A stretch of DNA of 64,000 nucleotides, from positions 3,782,001 through 3,846,000 of the forward strand of contig LR990730.1 of the NCBI GenBank assembly GCA_905142475.1, in the 5' to 3' direction. The stretch comes from Xanthomonas hydrangeae. Its GTDB lineage: Bacteria > Pseudomonadota > Gammaproteobacteria > Xanthomonadales > Xanthomonadaceae. Below the pieces are notes generated by a model that saw nothing but the letters and a program-made list of their open reading frames with translations, was not told the DNA's origin and ran no database searches. The translations under genes were made by a program, and so were the position numbers. Numbering within the stretch: the first letter of the stretch is position 1; every line of letters begins with the position of its first letter. Below are positions 1 through 8,109 of the stretch, piece by piece.

Positions 1-242
1 CGTGCACCCTTGCCCTCTTCAGGGCCGGCCAGCTTCAGCTGGAGCTTGGGGTCACGCAGCACGAGCGGGTTCCAATCCTTGAAACGACGGAAGCTGTTCA
101 CGGTGTCGTAAACAATCGTCATTCTGCGGTTGGTCTCAACACTCTCGGACATCTGTCGCTCCGAGGGCAACACCAGGCCCACTACGACAAACAGGCCAGC
201 CACGATCCCCAAGGCGATCAGGAACTCGATAATACGGGTCAT
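1..242 (-). CDS. SRPBCC-like membrane-anchored protein, C-terminus cut off
   Basis: The ATG at 242 opens about 80 residues that run off the left edge. The N-terminus is one hydrophobic segment (about residues 4-25, IIEFLIALGIVAGLFVVVGL) followed by a polar region with SVETNRRMTIVYDTVNSFRRFKDWNP. That second part looks like the first strand and helix of an SRPBCC/polyketide-cyclase-like fold, in which a ligand is held in a hydrophobic cavity. The function is unknown. A GGAG lies about 9 bases before the ATG on the minus strand. The family call is from pattern recognition on a fragment, so it is moderate at best. Confidence 0.6.
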   Translation of the reverse strand, partial: MTRIIEFLIALGIVAGLFVVVGLVLPSERQMSESVETNRRMTIVYDTVNSFRRFKDWNPLVLRDPKLQLKLAGPEEGKGA

Positions 243-639
243 TCAGGAGGTCTCCGGGGCCGATCCCACGGCCGGGTTGAGTGAAGCGAAGCCGCCATCC
301 TAGCAGGCTTCGAGAAAGATGTTCAGTTGTGCGACGGGTAGCGCGGTCTTGCGGTGTCATCCAGCGCAAGACACGCCGTTGCACAGCGACGCAATCCTAA
401 TCCAGGCAGGGGTTTGGACGGATTGCGCGCCGCTATCATGCACATCGCGCGATGCCTGTGTGTGATGCAGCGATGGCATGGCGCATTCGCCCTGCTCCTC
501 AGCCTGTTGCCATGCAGATGCGCAGCAACGCGCCACAGCGAATCGCACCGCAGAATCAGGCACGCCCGCAGGGTGAACGCGCCGCCGCGCGCCGTGCCCC
601 TCAGCGCCGACGGGGATTGGGCGCCGCGGGGCGATGCCG
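243..639. other. intergenic, no gene recognised
   Basis: This 397-bp stretch lies between the start of the SRPBCC-like gene and the stop of the response regulator, both on the minus strand. Short open frames occur on both strands, but they have no recognisable protein features and no credible ribosome binding sites. It must hold the promoter of the leftmost gene near 250-330. I see no strong terminator after the response regulator. Confidence 0.5.
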
Positions 640-1281
640 TCAGACCAACTGCAGCTCGAAGGCCTTCAATACCGCGCGGGTGCGATCACGCACGCCGAGC
701 TTGGACAGAATATTGGACACGTGATTCTTGATGGTGCCCTCGGCCACGCCCAGCGAATTGGCGATCTCCTTGTTGGAGAAGCCGCTGGCCATCAGCCGCA
801 GGATCTCGGTCTCGCGGTCGGTCAGCGGGTCGGGCCGGTCCAGGCTGACGAACTCGTTGCGCATGTGTTCCAGGCCCGACAGCAGGCGCTGGGTCACCGC
901 CGGCTGCACCAGCGAGCCGCCGCCGGCCACGGTGCGGATCGCGCCGACCAGTTGTTCCAGCGAGACATCCTTGAGCAGATAGCCCTTGGCGCCGGCCTTG
1001 AGCCCGGCCAGTACCAGTTGGTCGTCGTCGAAGGTGGTCAGGATGATCGTCGGCGGCAGCGTGCCGTTGCGCGAGAGCATCTGCAGCGCCTCCAGCCCGG
1101 ACATCACCGGCATGCGCATGTCCATCAGCACCACATCGGGCTGAATCTGCGGAATCTGCTCGACCGCCTGCTTGCCATCGGAGGCCTCGGCGACCACTTC
1201 GATGCCGTTGTCCAGCGCCAGCAGCGAGCGGATGCCCTGGCGTACCAGGGTTTGGTCGTCGACCAGGCACACACGGATCAT
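640..1281 (-). CDS. NarL/FixJ-family response regulator (DesR-like)
   Basis: This 213-aa protein has a receiver domain (about 1-120; acidic pair D8-D9, phospho-acceptor D54 in VLMDMRMP, Lys in the YLLKD segment). A LuxR-type helix-turn-helix follows (about 145-205), with the signature LTDRETEILRLMASG and NKEIANSLGVAEGTIKNHV. Such proteins bind DNA as dimers once phosphorylated. The partner is the histidine kinase just upstream: the kinase TAG is followed at once by this ATG, so the two are translationally coupled. The regulon is unknown. In other bacteria this pair type often controls an adjacent ABC exporter or membrane fluidity, but no such gene is next to it here. Confidence 0.93.
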   Translation of the reverse strand: MIRVCLVDDQTLVRQGIRSLLALDNGIEVVAEASDGKQAVEQIPQIQPDVVLMDMRMPVMSGLEALQMLSRNGTLPPTIILTTFDDDQLVLAGLKAGAKGYLLKDVSLEQLVGAIRTVAGGGSLVQPAVTQRLLSGLEHMRNEFVSLDRPDPLTDRETEILRLMASGFSNKEIANSLGVAEGTIKNHVSNILSKLGVRDRTRAVLKAFELQLV

Positions 1282-2478
1282 CTAGAACACTCCTTGAGTC
1301 ACGGCCGCAGGCATCAGTGCCGGCGCGCCTGGAACGGAGATGCGCAGGCCGAAGCCGTCACCCCGCCGGGTTTGAATCTCGAGCTGACCACCATACTGGT
1401 TCAGGCGTTCGCGCATGCCGCGCAATCCGTTGCCGGGCGCCACGGTGTCGGCGCCATGGCCGTCGTCGCGCGCATCGATCAGCACAGTGTCGGCATCGCG
1501 GCGCACCTGGATCCACAGGTTGCGCGCACCGGCATGGCGCACCGCATTGGTGATGATTTCCTGGGTACAGCGCAGCAGCACGTGGGCGCGCTCGGGGTCG
1601 TCCAGGGTCAGCGGCTGGGCGATGTCCAGATGGATGTCCAGCGAGGGCACCTGGGTCACCAGCGGGCGCAAGGCCGCTTCCAGATCGATGGCGCCGCTGT
1701 CGCGCAGGTGGCTGACCGCCTCGCGCACGTCGGTGAGCAGCAGCTTGGCCAGCGTATGCGCCTGGCGCACGTGTTCCTGGGCCTGGCCCTCGGTGATGTG
1801 GCCGGCCACCTCCAGGTTCAGGCTCAGCGCGGTGAGGTGGTGGCCGAGCAGGTCGTGCAGCTCGCGCGAGATGCGGGTGCGCTCGTTGATGCGGGCGCTT
1901 TCGGCCAGCAGCGCGCGGGTGGCGCGCAGTTCGGCATTGAGCCGGCGCTGTTCTTCACGGGCATCGGTCTGCTGGCGCGCGACCAGGCTGGTCACGAAGA
2001 TGAACATCGAAAAGCCGCCGTACAACAGCGACTGCATCAGCGCGGCGAACAGGGTGAAGTCCGGGCGCAGGTAGTAGAACACCGGCAGCACCGCCAGCTG
2101 GCTGAGCACCAGCCAGGCCACCCCGATGCGCAGCGGCAGCAACCAGGGGATCACCCCGGCCGCCACCATCATCAGGATGCTGCCCAGCCCGGTTCCGCTC
2201 AGATAGCTGACCGCCAGCGCGAAGATGGTGAGCAGCAGCAGAATCAGCCGGTCGTACCAGTGCGCGTGGCCGCCGCTGTTCAGGCCGCGGGTCAGCCAGA
2301 AGTAGCTGGCACCGAAGCCGACGAAGAACGTCGACATCAGCAGGCCCTCGGCCACGCTGCGGTGGTCGCCCTCTTCAGCGGCCGGCCAGTAGGTGTACAC
2401 CAACGGCATGGCGATCATCGCCCAGGTGAACAGGCCGGCGAAGCGCAGGACGCGCGTATGACTGAGGTATCCCAACAT
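1282..2478 (-). CDS. DesK/NarX-type sensor histidine kinase
   Basis: This is a 398-aa membrane kinase. Residues 1-165 hold about six hydrophobic segments without a large periplasmic domain, so the signal is probably sensed within the membrane. A linker helix (about 168-200) leads to a HisKA_3 dimerisation domain with the motif ISRELHDLLGHHLTA, phospho-acceptor H208. A HATPase_c domain follows (N box near EIITNAVRHAG, G boxes DDGHGAD and GNGLRGMRERL). It phosphorylates the regulator encoded directly downstream, with no base between stop and start. The ATG at 2478 is well placed. Family assignment is firm; the stimulus is unknown. Confidence 0.93.
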   Translation of the reverse strand: MLGYLSHTRVLRFAGLFTWAMIAMPLVYTYWPAAEEGDHRSVAEGLLMSTFFVGFGASYFWLTRGLNSGGHAHWYDRLILLLLTIFALAVSYLSGTGLGSILMMVAAGVIPWLLPLRIGVAWLVLSQLAVLPVFYYLRPDFTLFAALMQSLLYGGFSMFIFVTSLVARQQTDAREEQRRLNAELRATRALLAESARINERTRISRELHDLLGHHLTALSLNLEVAGHITEGQAQEHVRQAHTLAKLLLTDVREAVSHLRDSGAIDLEAALRPLVTQVPSLDIHLDIAQPLTLDDPERAHVLLRCTQEIITNAVRHAGARNLWIQVRRDADTVLIDARDDGHGADTVAPGNGLRGMRERLNQYGGQLEIQTRRGDGFGLRISVPGAPALMPAAVTQGVF

Positions 2479-2697
2479 GTACGCATCTTAGGCGTAACGC
2501 GCGGCCCTGCCCTCTTGCCGGAAGTCATGCATCGGCACGTTGGCGACAAGTCGCACTCCGACATCGGCGCGCCGCTGCCGCCTCCTTGTCCGCCTGCCCA
2601 GCGGAGCGCGCATGCCGGGTCGCCGCTTCAGGCCACGCATGTAATAATCCGACGCAGATCCGATTTCGGGTCGAGAGCGTTACCCCACGGAGTCCCA

Positions 2698-3297
2698 ATG
2701 TCGATCGTTATCCGCGACGTGCGCGAGCACGAGCTCGATTCCGTCCTGGCCCTGAACAACAATGCCGGACTGGCAATCCTGCCGCTGGATCCAAACAAGC
2801 TGCAGCGCTTCTACGAGCAGGCCGAATATTTTCGCGTCGCCGAGCGCGACGGCAACCTGGCCGGCTTTCTGGTCGGGTTCGGTAGCGGCAGTGCGCATGA
2901 CAGCAGCAATTTCGCCTGGTTCCGGGACCGTCATCCGGAATTTTTCTACATCGACCGCATCGTGGTCGCCAGCCGCCGTCGCGGTGGTGGCGTCGGGCGT
3001 GCGTTCTATGCCGATGTGCAGAGCTACACCGAGTTGCGCTACCCGCAACTGGCCTGCGAGGTGTTCCTGGACCATGGCGCCGATGCGGCGTTGTTGTTCC
3101 ATGGCAGCTTCGGCTTCCGCGAGGTCGGCCAGAACACCATGGCCGATGTGGAAGTGCGCGCCAGCATGCTGATGAAAGACATGTGCAGCTATCCCTGGGT
3201 CAAGGAGACCTATGGCGGCAAGTTGCCCGAGCAGTTGCCGTGGGTCGGCCGGCCGCGTCATGCCGCTGCCACCGACAACGCATCGACGGGGAGCTGA
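2698..3297 (+). CDS. GNAT-family N-acetyltransferase
   Basis: This 199-aa protein starts at the ATG at 2698, with GGAG at 2688-2691 as ribosome binding site. The same frame is open for a long way upstream, but that part has no protein-like character. The GNAT core is visible: YIDRIVVASRRRGGGVGRAFY (about residues 84-104), where RRGGGVG is the acetyl-CoA pyrophosphate loop (motif A), and a late HGSFGFREVG segment typical of motif B. The substrate cannot be read from the sequence. It stops 3 bases before the minC start and may be cotranscribed with minCDE, although it is not a classical member of that operon. Confidence 0.88.
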   Translation: MSIVIRDVREHELDSVLALNNNAGLAILPLDPNKLQRFYEQAEYFRVAERDGNLAGFLVGFGSGSAHDSSNFAWFRDRHPEFFYIDRIVVASRRRGGGVGRAFYADVQSYTELRYPQLACEVFLDHGADAALLFHGSFGFREVGQNTMADVEVRASMLMKDMCSYPWVKETYGGKLPEQLPWVGRPRHAAATDNASTGS

Positions 3298-3300
3298 GGC

Positions 3301-4047
3301 GTGGCGAGCGTGAATGTGGATTTTGAACAAGCCGGCGAACTGAAGATCGGCCAGGTGGGCATCGCCAATCTGCGCGTGCGCACGCTGGATGTGCCGCGCC
3401 TGCTGCGCGAGATGCAGGAACGAGTGACCCGCGCACCCAAGTTGTTCGGACGTGCGGCGGTGATCCTGGATTTCGGTGGGCTGTCGCAATTGCCCGACGT
3501 GACCACCGCCAAGGCGCTGCTGGATGGTCTGCGTGCGGCCGGCGTGCTGCCGGTTGCATTGGCCTACGGCACCAGCGAGATCGACCTGCTGTCGCAACAG
3601 CTGGGCGTTCCATTGCTGGCCAAGTTCCGTGCGCAATACGAACCCACTGCGGTGAGCCCACCGCCTCCGCCGCCGCCACCTGCACGCGCCGAACCCGCCG
3701 CGCCTGTCGTGCGCCCGGCACCTGGCCGCATGCAACGCAACGCGGTGCGTTCGGGCCAGCAGCTGTATGCGGAGAACTGCGACCTGACCGTACTCAGTAC
3801 GGTAGGTGCCGGCGCCGAGGTGATCGCCGACGGCAGCATCCATATCTACGGTACCCTGCGTGGCCGCGCGTTGGCCGGTGCGCAAGGCAATCCCGACGCG
3901 CGCATCTTCTGCCGCGATTTCCACGCCGAACTGGTCGCCATCGCAGGCCACTACAAGGTGCTGGACGATGTCCCCATGGAACTGCGTGGCAAGGCCGTCC
4001 AGGTCTGGCTGGAGCAGGATCAGATCAAGATCGCTGCGCTGGACTGA
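3301..4047 (+). CDS. minC: septum site-determining protein MinC
   Basis: This 248-aa inhibitor of FtsZ polymerisation is recruited to the pole membrane by MinD. It starts with GTG at 3301. The N-terminal domain (about 1-110) carries the FtsZ-antagonising fold. A proline-rich linker follows (eight Pro in a row near residue 120, then an Ala/Pro stretch). The C-terminal domain (about 150-248) is the glycine-spaced right-handed beta-helix that binds MinD and dimerises (DLTVLSTVGAGAEVIADGSIHIYGTLRGRALAG). minD begins 36 bases downstream. The poly-Pro linker is longer than in E. coli MinC but suits a flexible interdomain hinge. Confidence 0.97.
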   Translation: MASVNVDFEQAGELKIGQVGIANLRVRTLDVPRLLREMQERVTRAPKLFGRAAVILDFGGLSQLPDVTTAKALLDGLRAAGVLPVALAYGTSEIDLLSQQLGVPLLAKFRAQYEPTAVSPPPPPPPPARAEPAAPVVRPAPGRMQRNAVRSGQQLYAENCDLTVLSTVGAGAEVIADGSIHIYGTLRGRALAGAQGNPDARIFCRDFHAELVAIAGHYKVLDDVPMELRGKAVQVWLEQDQIKIAALD

Positions 4048-4083
4048 CGCAGCCCAACCACTGAAATATTTCGGAGAAATCCT

Positions 4084-4893
4084 TTGGCTGAAATCATCGT
4101 AGTCACCTCCGGCAAGGGCGGCGTCGGCAAGACCACCACCAGCGCGAGCCTGGCCTGCGGGCTGGCAAAGCGCGGCAAGAAGGTCGCCGTCATCGACTTC
4201 GACGTCGGTCTGCGCAACCTGGACCTGATCATGGGCTGCGAGCGGCGCGTGGTGTACGACTTCGTCAACGTCGTGCATGGCGAGGCCACGCTCAAGCAGT
4301 CGCTGATCAAGGACAAGCGCTTCGACAACCTGTACGTGCTGGCTGCCTCGCAGACCCGCGACAAGGATGCGCTGACCCAGGAAGGCGTGGAGAAGGTGCT
4401 CAAGGATCTGGTTGCCGACGGCTTCGAGTACATCGTCTGTGATTCGCCGGCCGGCATCGAAAAAGGCGCGTTCCTGGCGATGTATTTTGCCGACCGCGCG
4501 GTGGTGGTGGTCAACCCGGAAGTGTCTTCGGTGCGCGACTCCGACCGCATCATCGGCCTGCTCGATTCCAAGACCCGCAAGGCCGAGGAAGGCAAGACCG
4601 TTCCTGCGTTCCTGCTGCTGACCCGCTACAGCCCGGGCCGCGTGGAAGGAGGCGAAATGCTCAGCATCACCGACGTGGAGGAAGTGCTCGGCCTCAAGGC
4701 CATCGGCATCATTCCCGAATCCGGCGATGTGCTCAACGCTTCCAACAAGGGCGAGCCGGTGATCCTGGATGCCGAGTCGCCGGCCGGCATGGCGTACGAC
4801 GACGCGGTCGCCCGCATCATGGGCGAAGACCGCCCGATGCGATTCACATCCGTGGAGAAGAAAGGCTTCTTCAGCAAGCTGTTCGGAGGGTAA
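4084..4893 (+). CDS. minD: septum site-determining ATPase MinD
   Basis: This 269-aa ParA/MinD-family ATPase drives pole-to-pole oscillation and recruits MinC. It starts with TTG at 4084, preceded by GGAG (about 4073-4076). The deviant Walker A is KGGVGKTTT (residues 11-19). Switch I/II elements follow ([27 protein letters not shown]). The protein ends in the amphipathic membrane-targeting helix ([11 protein letters not shown]). The rare TTG start may keep MinD expression in balance with its partners. Gene order minC-minD-minE and the 2-base gap to minE support an operon. Confidence 0.98.
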   Translation: MAEIIVVTSGKGGVGKTTTSASLACGLAKRGKKVAVIDFDVGLRNLDLIMGCERRVVYDFVNVVHGEATLKQSLIKDKRFDNLYVLAASQTRDKDALTQEGVEKVLKDLVADGFEYIVCDSPAGIEKGAFLAMYFADRAVVVVNPEVSSVRDSDRIIGLLDSKTRKAEEGKTVPAFLLLTRYSPGRVEGGEMLSITDVEEVLGLKAIGIIPESGDVLNASNKGEPVILDAESPAGMAYDDAVARIMGEDRPMRFTSVEKKGFFSKLFGG

Positions 4894-4895
4894 GC

Positions 4896-5153
4896 ATGGG
4901 CCTGCTCGATTTTCTCAAGAGCAAGAAGAACACCGCCGAGACGGCCAAAAACCGCCTGCAGATCATCATTGCGCAGGAGCGCAACCATCGCGGAGGTCCG
5001 GACTACCTGCCGCTGCTGCAGCGCGAATTGCTGGAAGTGATCAAGAAGTACGTCAACATCGACGCCGATGCGGTGCGGGTTGATCTGGTCAAGGACGGCG
5101 AACACGACGTGCTGGATATTTCGGTCGCGTTGCCGGAAGACGGCGACAAGTAA
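4896..5153 (+). CDS. minE: cell division topological specificity factor MinE
   Basis: This 85-aa protein stimulates MinD ATPase and confines the division block to the poles. The N-terminal membrane helix ([12 protein letters not shown]) and the conserved MinD-contact region ([14 protein letters not shown]) are present, followed by the dimerising topological-specificity domain ([37 protein letters not shown]). Its ATG is 2 bases after the minD stop, and the GGAGGG at the minD end is its ribosome binding site. A strong hairpin terminator follows at 5229. Confidence 0.98.
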   Translation: MGLLDFLKSKKNTAETAKNRLQIIIAQERNHRGGPDYLPLLQRELLEVIKKYVNIDADAVRVDLVKDGEHDVLDISVALPEDGDK

Positions 5154-5228
5154 GAATGGCCGGCGGAACGACTGCGATCACCGCCAGGCTGCTCGCAACG
5201 TTGTGTTAGCCACTCCACATCCTCTGGA

Positions 5229-5256
5229 CGGCACCGTGTTTGCACGGTGCCGTTTT
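5229..5256 (+). terminator. Rho-independent terminator of minCDE
   Basis: A perfect 10-bp stem with a TTTG loop (CGGCACCGTG at 5229-5238, CACGGTGCCG at 5243-5252) is followed by a short T run. It lies 75 bases after the minE stop and before the next gene on the same strand. Confidence 0.85.
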
Positions 5257-5286
5257 AACGTGTGACCCGACCGCGAGCTCTCCCGC

Positions 5287-5790
5287 GTGACCATCGACTC
5301 TTCTTTCGCATTCGACTCCGAATCCGAATCTGCCACTGTAATGTGCGTGGCCGATATCGGCCTGGACGCACCCGCCGCGCTGCTCGCACGTTATGGCCTG
5401 CGCCTGCATCGCGTGGATGTGGGCGCGCCGATCCCGGGCAGTTTCTGGGGCGAGCCGGAGGCCGGCATCATCGGTTGCGATGTCTACGTGCGCGACGACA
5501 CGCCGGTGCATTCGCTGCTGCATGAGGCCGGGCATCTGATCGTGTTGCCGGCAGACAAGCGTGCCGCCGTGCATACCGATGCCACCGACTCGGTGGATGA
5601 AGAAGACGCGACCTGTTATCTGCAGATCCTGCTGGCCGATCAGTTGCCCGGCGTGGGCAGCGCGCGCCTGATGACCGACATGGATACCTGGGGCTATACG
5701 TACCGGCTGGGATCCACGCGTGCATGGTTCGAGCAGGATGCGGAAAACGCGCGTCGCTGGTTGAGCGAGCGCGGGTTGTTGCCGGCTTAA
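5287..5790 (+). CDS. small HExxH zincin-like protein of unknown function
   Basis: This 167-aa protein starts at GTG 5287. It carries HSLLHEAGHLIVLP, in which H79-E80-x-x-H83 matches the HExxH zinc-protease signature. About 23 residues later an acidic helix (VDEEDATCYLQILLADQL) could give the third ligand, as in ImmA/IrrE-like proteins. There is no signal peptide or membrane segment, so it is probably cytoplasmic. It lies after the minE terminator and is likely its own unit, ending at a bidirectional terminator. The zincin reading is inference from the motif and helix spacing; no substrate can be named. Confidence 0.6.
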   Translation: MTIDSSFAFDSESESATVMCVADIGLDAPAALLARYGLRLHRVDVGAPIPGSFWGEPEAGIIGCDVYVRDDTPVHSLLHEAGHLIVLPADKRAAVHTDATDSVDEEDATCYLQILLADQLPGVGSARLMTDMDTWGYTYRLGSTRAWFEQDAENARRWLSERGLLPA

Positions 5791-5810
5791 GTGCTGCGCG
5801 GTCTTGTAAA

Positions 5811-5880
5811 ACTGCGGATTCGCGATTCACGCTACTGACGTAGTCGGCGATGCAGCGTGGTTCGTCCTGCAGTTTTTTTC
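5811..5880. terminator. bidirectional terminator between convergent genes
   Basis: AAAACTGCGGA near 5817-5827 pairs, with one bulge, with TCCTGCAGTTTT near 5867-5878. A nested ACGCT/AGCGT stem lies inside, and seven T follow at 5874-5880. On the minus strand the same structure ends in TTTT. It sits between the HExxH gene (+) and colS (-), the expected place for a shared terminator. Confidence 0.6.
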
Positions 5881-5959
5881 TCGATCGAGCGGCACTCAGC
5901 AGCACGCGCACGGCCGCCGATGCGATGAGCGCTACGCGTACAACACGCATTGCGACTAT

Positions 5960-7258
5960 TTATCCCGGCAGCCCGGTCGCAATCGTCGAGCCGGACAGAT
6001 CCAGCGTCGCCACCGTGCCCTGCCCTGCGCTGGAATCCAGATGCAGATGCCAGCCCAGGTGCTCGCATAGGCGCCCGATCAACTCCAGCCCGATGCCGTT
6101 GCCCTGCCGCGCGTTGCCGCGTGCCAGCCGCGCATAGATGGCACTGATTTCTTCCGGCGTCATGCCATGGCCCGGGTCGGCGATGCGCACCACGCCCGGT
6201 GGAGAGAGCGAAACGCGGATGATGCCGCGATCGCTGTTCTCGATCGCGTTGCGCAGCAGGTTGCCGATGGCGGTCTGCACGATGGCCACCGGCGCGGTCA
6301 GGCTGCACGGCGGCAATGGGTCGATGAGCACCTGCAGATCCTTGTCGGCGCACAGATGCGCGTGGTCGGCGACGATCTCCGGCAATAGCTGATCCAGGCG
6401 CAGCGTGTCGCTGCCGCAGCTCAGCCGTCCGGGGTCCTTGGCCAGCACCAGCAACAAGGTGATGAGCTGTTCCACCGCACCGCTGGTGTGCGCGATGCGC
6501 TCGAGCTGATGACGCACCGCAGGCGGTGTACCGGGCTGTTCCAGCGCCAGTTCGGCGGCATTGCCGATCACCGCGATCGGGGTGCGCAACTCATGGCTGG
6601 TGCTGTCGATGAAGGCGCGTTCGCGTTCGACGAACTGGCCGTTGCGTTCGAGATAATCGTTGAGCGCATCGGCGATGACGTACAGCTCGGCACTGCCCTG
6701 CGGGCCCACGGCGATACGTTGTGCGCGTCGCTCCGGGCGCAGCGCGCCGATATCGCGCGCCAGCTCGACCAACGGCCGCACCAGCCGCGCCATCGCATAG
6801 GTGCCCATCACCAAGGTGACGCTGATCAGCGCGATGCCCGCGGCGAGCATCCAGCGGGTGAGAAATTTTTCCAGCGCTTCGAAATCGGTGATGTCCAGCA
6901 CCAGCGCCAGGCGACCGGCCTGCGCGGTGTCGCGCACCATCACCGCACTCTGGCGGCCGGCGATTTCCAGCTCGTCGTGCAGGCCGGGATGCAGCGTACG
7001 CAGCACCGGCGGCAACGCCGCACTGTCGTCGACGCGGTACAGCCGCAAGGTGTCCGAATCCTGCCAGCGGTAACCCGGATCCTGCGCGCTGCGGTCCAGA
7101 ATGCTGTCCAGTTCGGAGTTGAGCAGCGAGCGCCACACGCCGTGTTCGGCGCGCTCGTGCAGATACTGCGCGGTGCCGAACACCGCCAGCGTCATCAACA
7201 ACGTGTAGCCGAACAACCACACCAGAACGCGGCGGCCCAACGGTCGCTGCTTAGCCAT
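5960..7258 (-). CDS. colS: sensor histidine kinase ColS/VgrS
   Basis: This 432-aa kinase is read from the ATG at 7258, whose ATGGCTAA overlaps the end of colR by 8 bases. A start 36 bases upstream is possible but would overlap colR more. TM1 is about 12-30 and TM2 about 136-158, flanking a ~105-residue periplasmic domain that holds an ExxE pair (E35, E38). ExxE motifs bind iron or zinc in ColS and in Xanthomonas VgrS. HAMP-like region, HisKA (SHELRTP, H222) and HATPase_c (NLLRNAIENS; GHGMTPEEI; GNGIGLELI) follow. ColRS governs membrane homeostasis, metal tolerance and virulence. Identity rests mainly on the partner ColR and on context. Confidence 0.85.
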   Translation of the reverse strand: MAKQRPLGRRVLVWLFGYTLLMTLAVFGTAQYLHERAEHGVWRSLLNSELDSILDRSAQDPGYRWQDSDTLRLYRVDDSAALPPVLRTLHPGLHDELEIAGRQSAVMVRDTAQAGRLALVLDITDFEALEKFLTRWMLAAGIALISVTLVMGTYAMARLVRPLVELARDIGALRPERRAQRIAVGPQGSAELYVIADALNDYLERNGQFVERERAFIDSTSHELRTPIAVIGNAAELALEQPGTPPAVRHQLERIAHTSGAVEQLITLLLVLAKDPGRLSCGSDTLRLDQLLPEIVADHAHLCADKDLQVLIDPLPPCSLTAPVAIVQTAIGNLLRNAIENSDRGIIRVSLSPPGVVRIADPGHGMTPEEISAIYARLARGNARQGNGIGLELIGRLCEHLGWHLHLDSSAGQGTVATLDLSGSTIATGLPG

Positions 7259-7967
7259 CGATGGATTCGCCTGTGGCAAGCGCGCTGGTGCCATCCAGCA
7301 CGGCCAGCCGGTAGCCGAGCCGCGGCAAGGTGTGGATCAACTTCTGCGCAAACGGGCCGTCCACGCTGCGGCGCAATTCGTAGATATGCGAGCGCAGCAT
7401 GTCGCCATCGGGCGGGTCGTCGGCCCACAACGATTGCTCCAGCCGCTGCCGGGTAACGGCGGCGGGGCTGGCCTGCATCAGCACTTCCAGCAACTTGCGG
7501 CAGGCCGGATACAGATGCAGCACCTGGCCGGCGCGGGTGGCTTCCAGCGTGGACAGGTCCAGGCGCAGGTCGGCCACCTGCAGCAGCTTGCCGCGACGGC
7601 GGCCGTGTGCGCGCGCCAGCAAGGCTTCGATGCGCACTTCCAGTTCGGGCAGCGCGAAGGGCTTGGTCAGGTAGTCGTCGGCTCCGGCGCGGAACCCGGC
7701 GATCTTGTCGGGCAACTCGTCGCGCGCGGTAAGCATGATCACCGGCAACTCGGACTGGTGCTGCTCGCGCAGGCGGCGCAGCACTTCCGGGCCGTCCATG
7801 CGCGGCATCATCCAGTCCAGCACCAGCACGTCGTAATGCTGGGTGGTGGCCAGGTGCAGGCCGGTGATGCCGTCCGGCGCGGCGTCCAGGGTGTGCCCCC
7901 GCGCTTCGAAATACTCGAACAGATTGGCAACCATGTTGCGGTTGTCTTCGATGACCAGTAGCCGCAT
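7251..7967 (-). CDS. colR: OmpR-family response regulator ColR/VgrR
   Basis: This 238-aa protein starts at MRLLVIEDNRN (ATG at 7967); the frame is open upstream but the receiver domain begins exactly here. The receiver (1-120) has D51 in VLVLDWMMP and the K in YLTKPFALPEL. A winged-helix DNA-binding domain follows (about 130-228; LRSHIYELRRSVD, HTLPRLGYRLAV). Similarity to Pseudomonas ColR is seen along the whole length, for example NRNMVANLFEYF and the GLHLA segment. It overlaps colS by 8 bases. The divergent gene cluster at 8110 (glycosyltransferase, PAP2, eptA) fits the known role of ColR in lipid A modification. Confidence 0.88.
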   Translation of the reverse strand: MRLLVIEDNRNMVANLFEYFEARGHTLDAAPDGITGLHLATTQHYDVLVLDWMMPRMDGPEVLRRLREQHQSELPVIMLTARDELPDKIAGFRAGADDYLTKPFALPELEVRIEALLARAHGRRRGKLLQVADLRLDLSTLEATRAGQVLHLYPACRKLLEVLMQASPAAVTRQRLEQSLWADDPPDGDMLRSHIYELRRSVDGPFAQKLIHTLPRLGYRLAVLDGTSALATGESIDG

Positions 7968-8109
7968 GAGCAGGTTTCCAGGGCGGCCCGGCAGGGACGA
8001 TTTGCGCATCCTAACCGAGCCTGACCAAACGCAGCCGTTACCGGTGCTTCCGACAGAATTCCGACCTGCTTGCCGGATAGTGTTCCGCCACTTTCATCAG
8101 AGCGTGTAC

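Noticed and set aside
634..3297. Very long plus-strand open frame running through the two-component pair into the GNAT gene
   Set aside because: The upstream part lies antisense to two clear genes and is only a GC-rich shadow. The GNAT domain starts at the ATG at 2698 with a ribosome binding site.
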